Below are positions 1 to 5,503 of a DNA stretch of 5,543 bases, in pieces; the stretch's first letter is position 1; every line of letters begins with the position of its first letter. The DNA lies in contig JAGCLR010000332.1 in the NCBI GenBank assembly GCA_017646885.1, positions 1 through 5,543 of the forward strand, written 5' to 3'. The position numbers were made by a program, and so were the translations under genes. Source of the stretch: Methanobrevibacter sp. (GTDB taxonomy: Archaea > Methanobacteriota > Methanobacteria > Methanobacteriales > Methanobacteriaceae). The notes beneath the pieces were generated by a model that was not told where the DNA came from, did not search any database, and saw only the letters and a list, made by a program, of their open reading frames with translations.

Positions 1-1
1 C

Positions 2-715
2 CCTGAACCGAATGAAGCAAATCTCTCAAGCCTCATGAAAGCTGTTGTAGCTACTGAATCAGACCTCGGAATTGCTCATGACGGTGATGCAGACAGAATG
101 ATTACCGTTGATGAACAGGGAAGAGTTTCAGAGTTCGATAAGCTTTTGGCACTTGTCTCAAAGAAATTCGGTGGAACTGTTGTAACCACTGTCGATGCAG
201 GATTATGCATGGATGAAGCAATGGAGGAAGTTGGAGGAAGAGTTCTAAGAACCAAAGTAGGTGACGTGAATGTTGCTGAAGTGATGATTGAAGAAAATGC
301 AAGCTTTGGTGGAGAACCATCCGGTACTTGGTTGCATCCAGACTTCTGCATGTGTCCAGACGGAATATTGTCTGGTCTTAGAATGGCGGAAATCGTTTCC
401 AAAGAAGGAAAATTATCCGAACTTCTTGAAAAATTCCATCAATACCCTCATATGAGAGAAAAGGTAATCTGTTCAAAAGAAGAGAAATTCAAAGTCATGG
501 AAAACATGGAAGATCTTTTAAAAGGTGCCTTTGATGACATTAAGGACATCAATACCATTGATGGAATCAGATTAAGCTTCAATGATGGAAGCTGGGTTCT
601 AGTCAGACCTTCAGGTACTGAAGATTATGTTAGAATAACTTTAGAAGCTAAAACCGAAGAGAAGGCTGAACAAATCAAAGACACTTGCATTAAAATCATT
701 AAAGAGAATATTTAA
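2..715 (+). CDS. glmM: Phosphoglucosamine mutase, C-terminal half (5' end outside window)
   Basis: Enzyme of the alpha-D-phosphohexomutase family that interconverts glucosamine-6-phosphate and glucosamine-1-phosphate in cytoplasmic UDP-GlcNAc synthesis. The frame is open from base 2 (PEPNEANLSSLM...), so the ATG at 35 is an internal Met and not the start. The 237 visible residues are about half of the usual ~450. Visible landmarks, counting from the Pro at base 2: the Mg-binding loop HDGDADR (26-32), a GlmM-like RTKVGDVNV stretch (83-91), the sugar-recognition loop GGEPSG (103-108; archaeal form, bacterial GlmM usually has GGEQSG), and the domain-4 phosphate loop RPSGTED (202-208). The catalytic phosphoserine domain lies upstream and cannot be checked. 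The nearby glmU-like gene supports GlmM over phosphomannomutase or phosphoglucomutase, but substrate specificity is inferred. The TAA stop lies in the loop of a terminator hairpin. Confidence 0.85.
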   Translation, partial: PEPNEANLSSLMKAVVATESDLGIAHDGDADRMITVDEQGRVSEFDKLLALVSKKFGGTVVTTVDAGLCMDEAMEEVGGRVLRTKVGDVNVAEVMIEENASFGGEPSGTWLHPDFCMCPDGILSGLRMAEIVSKEGKLSELLEKFHQYPHMREKVICSKEEKFKVMENMEDLLKGAFDDIKDINTIDGIRLSFNDGSWVLVRPSGTEDYVRITLEAKTEEKAEQIKDTCIKIIKENI

Positions 716-735
716 TTATTCTCTAAACTTTTTTT
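703..735 (+). terminator. Hairpin plus T-tract terminator of glmM
   Basis: AGAGAATA (703-710) pairs perfectly with TATTCTCT (717-724) around a 6-nt loop that contains the TAA stop. A run of seven T follows at 729-735. Archaeal RNA polymerase terminates mainly at U-tracts, so the T-run is the most reliable part; the 8-bp stem makes the site look like a bacterial intrinsic terminator. Activity is inferred. Confidence 0.6.
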
Positions 736-819
736 ATGAAAGAATAATTAGTTTCAATAAATGCGAATTAAATTTTATCTTAAAAAATTGCAAAATAAGA
801 AATAATAATAAAAAATAGT

Positions 820-857
820 AAAAAAAAGAAAAAAGAAAAAGTTTTATTCAAACTTTT
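820..857 (-). terminator. Hairpin plus long T-rich terminator of the rubredoxin gene
   Basis: Read on the minus strand, AAAAGTTT (857-850) and AAACTTTT (844-837) form a perfect 8-bp stem with a 5-nt loop, starting 27 nt after the rubredoxin stop. Directly after it come T-runs of 5, 6 and 8 interrupted only by single C residues (836 down to 820). This is a strong U-rich archaeal termination signal, convergent with the glmM terminator. Function is inferred from sequence. Confidence 0.6.
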
Positions 858-883
858 ATAAAAATTTGGAATCAGTTGAAAAC

Positions 884-1045
884 TTATTCGTCTTCAGTGA
901 TGATTCCTTCAATACCTGCAGCACATTGAGGGCATACCCAGTCATCTGGGAAGTCTTCGATAGGTCCTGCTGGTACTTTGTAAGTTTCATCTCCGGTTTC
1001 AGAGTCCCAAGTGTATTCACAGTGCATACATACATATTTTACCAT
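884..1045 (-). CDS. Rubredoxin (53 aa), divergent iron knuckles
   Basis: Small cytoplasmic one-iron electron carrier. The minus-strand reading from ATG (1045-1043) to TAA (886-884) gives MVKYVCMHCEYTWD..., then ...DDWVCPQCAAG... and an acidic tail ITEDE. The four iron ligands are C6, C9, C38 and C41 in two CxxC knuckles. Y4, Y11, W13, P31-equivalent region and the DDWVCP block match rubredoxins, and the length is typical (about 52-54). A ribosome-binding site AGGTGA (1056-1051) fixes the start. Oddities: the Gly normally following each CxxC is Glu10 and Ala42, and the usual GKxxF tail motif reads GIEGI. In anaerobes rubredoxins often feed electrons to rubrerythrin, flavodiiron protein or superoxide reductase; none is in the window, so the partner is unknown. 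It is transcribed against its neighbours from its own promoter. The overlapping plus-strand open frame is a shadow. Confidence 0.9.
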   Translation of the reverse strand: MVKYVCMHCEYTWDSETGDETYKVPAGPIEDFPDDWVCPQCAAGIEGIITEDE

Positions 1046-1050
1046 TATAA

Positions 1051-1056
1051 TCACCT
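1051..1056 (-). promoter_or_regulatory. Ribosome-binding site of rubredoxin
   Basis: AGGTGA, continuing as AGGTGAT on the minus strand, sits five or fewer bases before the ATG and complements the 3' end of archaeal 16S rRNA (AUCACCUCC). It confirms the rubredoxin strand and start. The same GGTGAT form precedes the partial gene at 5504. Confidence 0.8.
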
Positions 1057-1079
1057 TTTTAAAAATTTAATTAATCAAA

Positions 1080-1109
1080 ATATTAGTTAATTAACTATAA
1101 TTCTAATAT
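1080..1109. promoter_or_regulatory. Nested inverted repeats at the predicted rubredoxin start site (possible operator)
   Basis: TAGTTAATTAACTA (1084-1097) is a perfect 14-bp palindrome. A second pair, ATATTAG (1080-1086) and CTAATAT (1103-1109), partly overlaps its left edge. They lie immediately downstream of the TATA box, where a bound repressor could block initiation. The high A+T content raises the chance of random palindromes; the internal G/C pairs make this one somewhat less likely to be accidental. Operator function is inference. Confidence 0.3.
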
Positions 1110-1118
1110 GTATAAACT

Positions 1119-1126
1119 TATATAAA
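1119..1126 (-). promoter_or_regulatory. TATA box of rubredoxin promoter
   Basis: The minus strand reads TTTATATA, an excellent match to the methanogen TATA element. Spacing predicts transcription start near 1095-1100 and a leader of about 50 nt before the ATG at 1045. The bases just upstream are not a strong purine-rich BRE (minus strand AAAGTTTT), so strength is uncertain. Start-site mapping has not been done. Confidence 0.55.
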
Positions 1127-1275
1127 AAACTTTTTTAATTAATATGATTCTCAAGGATGCGAACAATTTTTTATACAATAATTATTAAAATATATATTAA
1201 AATATTATTAAAAATAAAATATTTTAAATAATTATTTAAATGAATAAAAAGTAATATAAAAATAAGGTATCTAAA

Positions 1276-1321
1276 ATTGGTAAAAAAATATTCAAATATG
1301 ATAAAAAATATTTTTTCCAAT
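1276..1321 (+). repeat. Imperfect inverted repeat upstream of glmU
   Basis: ATTGGTAAAAAAATATT (1276-1292) pairs with AATATTTTTTCCAAT (1307-1321): five pairs ATTGG/CCAAT, a 2-nt bulge, then ten A/T pairs, around a 14-nt loop. The GG/CC pairs stand out in DNA nearly devoid of G and C. It ends 78 bases before the GTG, so it could be a leader hairpin or a protein site. No function is assigned. Confidence 0.4.
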
Positions 1322-1387
1322 CATAGAAAAAGTTTAAAACACGAATAAATAATAAAAAAATTAATTATGATTAGATAATAGAAATAT

Positions 1388-1394
1388 GGGAGGA
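1388..1394 (+). promoter_or_regulatory. Ribosome-binding site fixing the GTG start of glmU
   Basis: GGGAGGA, a strong Shine-Dalgarno match, leaves 5-6 bases before GTG at 1400. The nucleotidyltransferase signature begins within the first ten residues, so the next in-frame ATG (residue 14) would cut it. GTG is therefore the real start. Confidence 0.85.
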
Positions 1395-1399
1395 ATTAG

Positions 1400-2719
1400 G
1401 TGAAAGCTATAATTTTAAGTGCAGGCGAAGGAACAAGAATGAGACCTTTGACTCTCACAAAACCTAAAACTATGTTGCCTGTTGCTGGAAAACCTATTAT
1501 TCAATATAATATAGAGGCACTGCGAGACTGCGGTGTCAAAGACATTCTTCTTATTGTAGGATATAAAGAAGAAATTGTTAGAGATTACTTTAAGGACGGT
1601 TCCCAACTTGGAGTGAATATCAGTTATGCTACACAAAGCAAATTGGAAGGAACTGCAGATGCAATTGGCTATGGAAAAGACTTCATTGAAGACAGCTTAA
1701 TCACTCTTAATGGAGACATCATATTGGATGTGGACATCCTTAGCGAGATCATTGAAGACTACGAAGAATCAAAGCCAGACACATTAATGGTGCTTACAGA
1801 AGTGGAAGATCCAAGTGCATTCGGTGTTGTTGAATTGGATGGAGACAATATCATAAACATTGTTGAAAAGCCTAAAAGGGAGGAAGCTCCAAGTAACTTG
1901 ATAAACACTGGAATCTATATTTTCAATAAGGACATCTTTGATAAAATTGACAAAACTGAAATTTCTCCAAGAGGAGAATACGAAATTACAGATTCATTAT
2001 CACTTCAAATAGCTGATGGAAAAGTGGTAAAAGGACATAAGACCACAAAAGAATGGATGGACATTGGAAAGCCATGGGAATTGATAGAAATCAACGAAGA
2101 ACTTCTCAACCATATTGAAGGAGAAATCAAAGGAACTGTTGAGGAAGGAGTTACAATCCATGGAGAAGTATTTTTAGATGAAGGCAGTCTTCTCCGTTCA
2201 GGAGTTTATATTCAAGGACCTGTATATATCGGTAAAAACTGTGATATTGGACCAAACTCATACATTAGAGGAAATTCCTACTTTGGAGATAATGTCCACA
2301 TAGGTAATGCAGTGGAAATCAAGAACTCAATCATTATGGAAAACACCAATGTAAGCCATTTAAGTTATGTAGGTGACTCTATTTTAGGTTCAAATTGTAA
2401 TATTGCAGCTGGAACAAATATTGCTAACTTACGTTTTGACAACAAAACCGTTAAGACCACTATCAAAAACAAGAAAACAGATACTGGAAGACGTAAATTA
2501 GGTGCAATTGTAGGAGACTCTGTAAAAACTGGAATCAACTCAAGTTTAAGTCCAGGAGTCAAGATAGGAGTTAGAGCTACAATCGGTTCCGGTGTTTTAT
2601 TGTACGAGGACTTAGAGTCTGACATGAGAGTCTTGGTAAAGCAAGAGCATATTTTCCAAAACAAAAAGGAAACCGGACAAATCTCTTTAGAAGAAGTGGA
2701 TGAAAATAAAGAAGAATAA
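1400..2719 (+). CDS. glmU: Bifunctional GlmU-like sugar-1-phosphate nucleotidylyltransferase/acetyltransferase
   Basis: A 439-residue cytoplasmic protein predicted to acetylate glucosamine-1-phosphate with acetyl-CoA and then transfer UMP from UTP, giving UDP-GlcNAc. The N-terminal Rossmann-like domain (about 1-235) shows the signature SAGEGTRMRPLT (7-18), PKTMLPVAGKP (22-32), EGTADA (83-88), LNGD (103-106, metal/nucleotide), VEKP (155-158), NTGIYIF (169-175), GEYEITD (192-198) and WMDIGKPWE (219-227). The C-terminal left-handed beta-helix (about 244-405) has hexapeptide repeats such as IGKNCDIGPNSYI, then HLSYVGDSILG with His320 at the usual catalytic-base position, and NLRFDNKTVKT (343-353). 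The layout matches archaeal GlmU (M. jannaschii and Sulfolobus types) rather than a one-domain thymidylyltransferase. The acidic tail EEVDENKEE is unremarkable. It acts after GlmM, encoded just upstream beyond rubredoxin. Specificity for glucose or galactosamine derivatives cannot be excluded, since archaeal homologues can be broad. Confidence 0.88.
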   Translation: MKAIILSAGEGTRMRPLTLTKPKTMLPVAGKPIIQYNIEALRDCGVKDILLIVGYKEEIVRDYFKDGSQLGVNISYATQSKLEGTADAIGYGKDFIEDSLITLNGDIILDVDILSEIIEDYEESKPDTLMVLTEVEDPSAFGVVELDGDNIINIVEKPKREEAPSNLINTGIYIFNKDIFDKIDKTEISPRGEYEITDSLSLQIADGKVVKGHKTTKEWMDIGKPWELIEINEELLNHIEGEIKGTVEEGVTIHGEVFLDEGSLLRSGVYIQGPVYIGKNCDIGPNSYIRGNSYFGDNVHIGNAVEIKNSIIMENTNVSHLSYVGDSILGSNCNIAAGTNIANLRFDNKTVKTTIKNKKTDTGRRKLGAIVGDSVKTGINSSLSPGVKIGVRATIGSGVLLYEDLESDMRVLVKQEHIFQNKKETGQISLEEVDENKEE

Positions 2720-2754
2720 AAAAATATTTTAATTCATATGAAATGAAATTTAGA

Positions 2755-2779
2755 TTTATTAATTTATCTTATTAATAAA
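2755..2779 (+). repeat. Perfect 9-bp inverted repeat in the glmU to carbonic-anhydrase gap
   Basis: TTTATTAAT (2755-2763) and ATTAATAAA (2771-2779) flank a 7-nt loop, 36 bases after the glmU stop and 22 bases before the next ATG. All pairs are A/T and no T-run follows on the plus strand, so it does not look like a terminator. It may be a regulatory palindrome or chance. Confidence 0.3.
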
Positions 2780-2801
2780 AAAATTAAAAGAGGAGTATAT
2801 T

Positions 2802-3278
2802 ATGAAACTCAATGAACCCGTAAAAATATTCCCTGGTGCACAAGTAATTGGCGATGTTGAAATTGGCGAAAACTGTTCCATTTGGCATGGTGCGGTTATT
2901 CGAGGAGATGTAGGCCCTATAAGAATTGGCAAAAACTCCAATGTGCAGGACAACTGTGTTCTTCACACTTCAGCAAACTTGACTCTTAAGATTGGAGACA
3001 ATGTGTCCATAGGACATGGTGCTGTAGTTCATGGATGTGAAATTGATGACAATGTCCTTATAGGAATGAATGCTACTGTATTGAATGGTGCTAAAATAGG
3101 CAAGAACTCAATTGTAGGTGCTGGAGCAGTAGTCAGTGAAAATAAGGAATTTCCAGAAAACAGCTTAATATTAGGTGTTCCTGGAAAGCTAATTAAGGAA
3201 ACTACACAAGAACAAAGAGACCATATTATTTGGAATGCATTACACTATGTTGAACTTGCAAATGAATACGATGATTAA
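2802..3278 (+). CDS. Gamma-carbonic-anhydrase-like hexapeptide-repeat protein
   Basis: A 158-residue left-handed beta-helix protein of the gamma-class carbonic anhydrase family (CamH/YrdA/PaaY type, often mislabelled ferripyochelin-binding protein), expected to be a trimer with metal at subunit interfaces. Helix turns run from about residue 11 to 125 (IGDVEIGENCSIW, IRIGKNSNVQ, LIGMNATVLNGAKIGKNSIVG). Metal ligands are His55 in QDNCVLHT and His72/His77 in GHGAVVHG. Arg34 and Asp36 (RGD) and Gln49-Asp50 match conserved active-site residues. Only 16 residues separate His55 from His72, so the acidic proton-shuttle loop of Methanosarcina Cam is absent. A short amphipathic C-terminal helix (about 133-155) is typical. 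The start is supported by GAGGAG (2790-2795). Activity may be CO2 hydration or something else; many short members are inactive or need redox or metal activation. It sits 82 bp after glmU, another beta-helix protein. Confidence 0.87.
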   Translation: MKLNEPVKIFPGAQVIGDVEIGENCSIWHGAVIRGDVGPIRIGKNSNVQDNCVLHTSANLTLKIGDNVSIGHGAVVHGCEIDDNVLIGMNATVLNGAKIGKNSIVGAGAVVSENKEFPENSLILGVPGKLIKETTQEQRDHIIWNALHYVELANEYDD

Positions 3279-3302
3279 CTCATCTATTCATCAACTTTTT
3301 TT
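3270..3302 (+). terminator. T-tract terminator candidate after the carbonic-anhydrase-like gene
   Basis: Seven T at 3296-3302 begin 18 bases past the stop, followed by more A/T. A short stem GATGA (3270-3274) with TCATC (3280-3284) has the TAA stop in its loop, as at the glmM end, but it is only 5 bp and lies 11 bases from the T-run. If active it would separate glmU and this gene from hisC. Confidence 0.4.
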
Positions 3303-3394
3303 ATTATATTATTAAAATTAAAAATCATCTTATCATAATGCTGATTAAATACTGGCTATCAAAAGATTAAAAATTATATTGAGAAGGTAAAATA

Positions 3395-4519
3395 ATGAAA
3401 GTACGTAAAGAAGTAGAGGAATTAGACCCTTATGTTCCTGGAAGATCAAAAGAGGAAATCGCACAGGAATTTGGAGTTGAGAAAGAAGACATCATAAAAT
3501 TGGGATCTAATGAAAATCCATGGGGACCATCTCCAAAAGTAAAGGAAGCTATTGAAAAAGAACTTGCAAACATTAACAGATACCCTGAATCTGATTTGGA
3601 AGAGCTTAAAAAGGAATTTGCAAGATACTCCAATGTAAAGCCAGAACAGATAATCGTTGGAGGAGATGGTGCAGATGAGCTTATTGACACTTTAGCAAAA
3701 ACCTTCATTGAACCTGGTGACGAATTTATAGTCCCTTTACCTTCTTACATGTATTATGAATTCCTATTCAAGCCATATGGTGCAATTCCAAATTATGCAA
3801 AATGGAATTTGGAAACAAATACCCTTGATTTGGATTCTGTACTCAATGCAATAAATGAAAAAACAAAGATGCTATTTTTATGCACTCCAAATAACCCAAC
3901 TGGAGCATTGATTTCCCAAGATGAGTTAAGAGCAATCTTGGATAAAACCAATAAATCCAAAGGGGGAGTGTGTGATGCAGTGGTTGTGATAGATGAAGCA
4001 TACTTTGAATACTCACTAACAACTAATGTAAACCTTTTAGACGAGTATGACAATATTTTCATTCTTAGAACAATGTCTAAGGTAATGGGTCTTGCAGGAA
4101 TGAGAATCGGATACGGTATTTCAAGCAAGGAAATCATCGAATTCATGCACAGGATCAAGCCTGTCTTCTCACTTACAAAACTTTCCTATGTAGCTGCTCT
4201 CACTACAATAAAAGATACAGAGTACATTGAAAAATCCATTAAGGATGGAATAGAAAGCAGAGATTTCCTATATGATGAGATATCTAAAATGAAATCCGTT
4301 AAGGTCTATAAATCCTATTCAAATTTCATGTTGATTGATATTCATGATACAGGTTACACAGCTGCAGAGATTACAAGAGAATTCATGAAAAGGGGAATGA
4401 TTGTAAGAGATTGTACCTCCTTTAAAGGATTGGATGAATATTACTTCAGAATAAGCATTTGTACATTGGAAGAAGATAAGAAATTCCTTGAAGTGATGAG
4501 AGAAATCTTGAATGAATAA
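3395..4519 (+). CDS. hisC: Histidinol-phosphate aminotransferase
   Basis: A PLP-dependent class I/II aminotransferase that converts imidazole acetol phosphate and glutamate to histidinol phosphate and 2-oxoglutarate in histidine synthesis; cytoplasmic, normally a dimer. The 374 residues match the family length (~350-380). Landmarks: the N-terminal substrate segment [12 protein letters not shown] (36-47), RYPE (62-65), GGDGADELI (89-97), TPNNPTG (164-170) with the PLP-contacting Asn167, [10 protein letters not shown] (197-206) with Asp200 for the pyridine nitrogen and Tyr203, then [17 protein letters not shown] (225-241) with Lys229 as Schiff-base lysine and Arg237 for phosphate, and Arg352 in FRISICT for the substrate carboxylate. 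The last motif usually reads RIS-I/V-GT; Cys356 replaces Gly. The LGSNENPWG segment argues against the relative CobD. A weaker ribosome-binding site, AAGGT (3384-3388), precedes the ATG. No other his genes are nearby, consistent with scattered his genes in many archaea. Side activity on aromatic amino acids is possible. Confidence 0.9.
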   Translation: MKVRKEVEELDPYVPGRSKEEIAQEFGVEKEDIIKLGSNENPWGPSPKVKEAIEKELANINRYPESDLEELKKEFARYSNVKPEQIIVGGDGADELIDTLAKTFIEPGDEFIVPLPSYMYYEFLFKPYGAIPNYAKWNLETNTLDLDSVLNAINEKTKMLFLCTPNNPTGALISQDELRAILDKTNKSKGGVCDAVVVIDEAYFEYSLTTNVNLLDEYDNIFILRTMSKVMGLAGMRIGYGISSKEIIEFMHRIKPVFSLTKLSYVAALTTIKDTEYIEKSIKDGIESRDFLYDEISKMKSVKVYKSYSNFMLIDIHDTGYTAAEITREFMKRGMIVRDCTSFKGLDEYYFRISICTLEEDKKFLEVMREILNE

Positions 4520-4535
4520 ATTAAAAATTTAAAAA

Positions 4536-4573
4536 TTATAATTAACAATTAATGACAAAAAATACTAAGTATT
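4536..4573 (+). promoter_or_regulatory. Possible promoter and palindrome ahead of the radical SAM gene
   Basis: TTATAATT (4536-4543) is a possible TATA element, putting transcription start near 4562-4568. AATACT-A-AGTATT (4561-4573) is a perfect odd-centred palindrome with 6-bp half-sites at that position, ending 20 bases before the ATG. The combination resembles a promoter with an overlapping operator. The gap has no T-tract, so read-through from hisC is equally possible. Confidence 0.3.
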
Positions 4574-4593
4574 AAGATTAAAGGTTTGATAAA

Positions 4594-5304
4594 ATGGAAT
4601 ACAGCGTTACAGTAACATCATCAATTGAATATCCAAAAAATATGTCTTTTGTTATATTTTTAGCAAAATGCCCTCTCAGATGCCCTTATTGCAGCAATAG
4701 CGAAATATTGGAAGAGGGAACTGAAATCAGCTTGGAAGAGATATATGAAAAGATTGATGATTCTGCAATGTTTATGGATGCTGTTGTTGTTTCAGGTGGA
4801 GAACCTTTAGTCCAATATGAAGATGTGATTGAAATCTTCAAATATGTTAGAGAAATCGGTCTTAAAACCAAATTGGACACAAGTGGAGTTTATCCAGACA
4901 GACTCCAAAAAATACTTGATTTAGGATTAGTGGATTATGTGGCTATGGACATAAAGGCTCCATTCGACAAGTATGAAGAAGTCATTAAAGCAGACATTGG
5001 GCAAAATGTAAAGGAATCCATGGAAATTGTAAATAGATATGATGATGTAACTTTAGAATGCAGAACCACTTATTGCCCTAAATTGCTCACAGAAGAAGAC
5101 CTTTTTACAATAGTTGATGAAGTGGAATGCGATTTATACACCATTCAGCAATTTAGAAACAGATGCGTTCTAGATGAATCATTGGCAGAAGCGGAAGAGC
5201 CAAACCCTCATGACATGGAGGATATTGCTAAAAGGATCAAAGAAGCATATCCTAATCAAGACATAAATGTAAAAACTGCAGAATTCGGTCAAAAAAGCAT
5301 CTAA
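4594..5304 (+). CDS. nrdG: Radical SAM protein, anaerobic ribonucleotide reductase activase type (NrdG-like)
   Basis: A 236-residue radical SAM enzyme expected to generate the glycyl radical of the anaerobic class III ribonucleotide reductase, using a [4Fe-4S] cluster and S-adenosylmethionine. The N-terminus has TSSIEYPKNMSFVIFL (8-23), the usual lead-in of the NrdG2/PflA-like branch. Next is the cluster motif C26-PLR-C30-PY-C33, then SAM-contacting SGGEP (67-71), DTSG (95-98), MDIKAP (118-123) and ECRTTYCPKLLTEEDL in the C-terminal part. The length is typical for the standalone archaeal group, with no extra ferredoxin domain. The ribosome-binding site is weak (GGTTTGAT, 4583-4590). The reductase NrdD is not in the window, so the partner is inferred. 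Pyruvate formate-lyase activase is a frequent alternative name for this family, but is less likely in a hydrogenotrophic methanogen. A different glycyl-radical partner or another chemistry is possible. Confidence 0.8.
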   Translation: MEYSVTVTSSIEYPKNMSFVIFLAKCPLRCPYCSNSEILEEGTEISLEEIYEKIDDSAMFMDAVVVSGGEPLVQYEDVIEIFKYVREIGLKTKLDTSGVYPDRLQKILDLGLVDYVAMDIKAPFDKYEEVIKADIGQNVKESMEIVNRYDDVTLECRTTYCPKLLTEEDLFTIVDEVECDLYTIQQFRNRCVLDESLAEAEEPNPHDMEDIAKRIKEAYPNQDINVKTAEFGQKSI

Positions 5305-5410
5305 ATAGCTATTAAAAATCATTCATATTCATAAAATTTTTCTAAATCAATGAACTTAGAATTTAAAAAATAAATAGATAAGTTTATTAATTTTTCAATA
5401 AAGATAATAA

Positions 5411-5479
5411 TATATTAAGATTTACTTAATTATCATATTCAGACTTACTTAATTATTTATTTAAGACTATTTTTTATTA
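5411..5479 (+). repeat. 23-bp tandem direct repeat upstream of the last gene
   Basis: Units 5411-5433 and 5434-5456 agree at 20 of 23 positions. The core AGATTTACTTAATTAT (5418-5433) and AGACTTACTTAATTAT (5441-5456) differs at one base. A degenerate third unit (5457-5479) keeps AGACT in exact 23-bp phase (5464-5468). The array ends 24 bases before the next ATG. A period of about two helical turns would place the copies on a similar DNA face, as for tandem regulator sites, but a simple duplication is also possible. Confidence 0.5.
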
Positions 5480-5493
5480 AAAGTCTCCAAAAA

Positions 5494-5500
5494 AGGTGAT
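5494..5500 (+). promoter_or_regulatory. Ribosome-binding site of the truncated last gene
   Basis: AGGTGAT lies three bases before the ATG at 5504. It matches the archaeal anti-Shine-Dalgarno sequence and the rubredoxin site in form, and supports the call of a new gene starting here. Confidence 0.75.
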
Positions 5501-5503
5501 AAA

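Larger units (their letters stand above)
1110..1399. other. Extremely AT-rich divergent intergenic region between rubredoxin and glmU
   Basis: There is no gene-length open frame with a ribosome-binding site and no RNA gene that I can recognise. The stretch holds the rubredoxin TATA box near its left end and runs of A/T with several simple palindromes (for example an 18-bp all-A/T one at 1223-1240). It also holds an imperfect inverted repeat at 1276-1321 and the glmU ribosome-binding site. A candidate plus-strand TATA element is AATATAAA (1253-1260), which would give glmU a leader of more than 100 nt. A closer alternative is the A/T stretch after CGAA at 1342-1345. Neither is decisive in such AT-rich DNA. 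Confidence 0.6.

Noticed and set aside
76..402. Minus-strand open frames across glmM and similar long antisense frames in glmU, hisC and the radical SAM gene
   Set aside because: All lie inside genes with strong family motifs on the plus strand, and their translations are Ser/Leu-rich shadows without start signals.
866..1090. Plus-strand 74-codon open frame opposite rubredoxin
   Set aside because: It is the antisense shadow of the rubredoxin gene, has no ribosome-binding site, and its translation resembles no family; the minus strand encodes an unmistakable rubredoxin.
1144..1188. 14-residue open frame MILKDANNFLYNNY on the plus strand
   Set aside because: No ribosome-binding site, no similarity I recognise, and such short frames are common in random AT-rich DNA.
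1223..1240. 18-bp all-A/T perfect palindrome TTTAAATAATTATTTAAA
   Set aside because: In a stretch made almost only of A and T, a palindrome of this length is expected about by chance.
1303..1316. AAAAAATATTTTTT as a separate palindrome or terminator
   Set aside because: It overlaps the better-supported inverted repeat 1276-1321, and a plain A-run next to a T-run is expected in this composition.
5340..5361. TTCTAA/TTAGAA inverted repeat after the radical SAM gene as a terminator
   Set aside because: Only 6 A/T-rich pairs with a 10-nt loop and no immediate T-run; the T5 at 5337-5341 alone is too weak to call.
5411..5479. CRISPR array
   Set aside because: The repeats are directly adjacent without spacers, only two good copies exist, and no cas gene is present.
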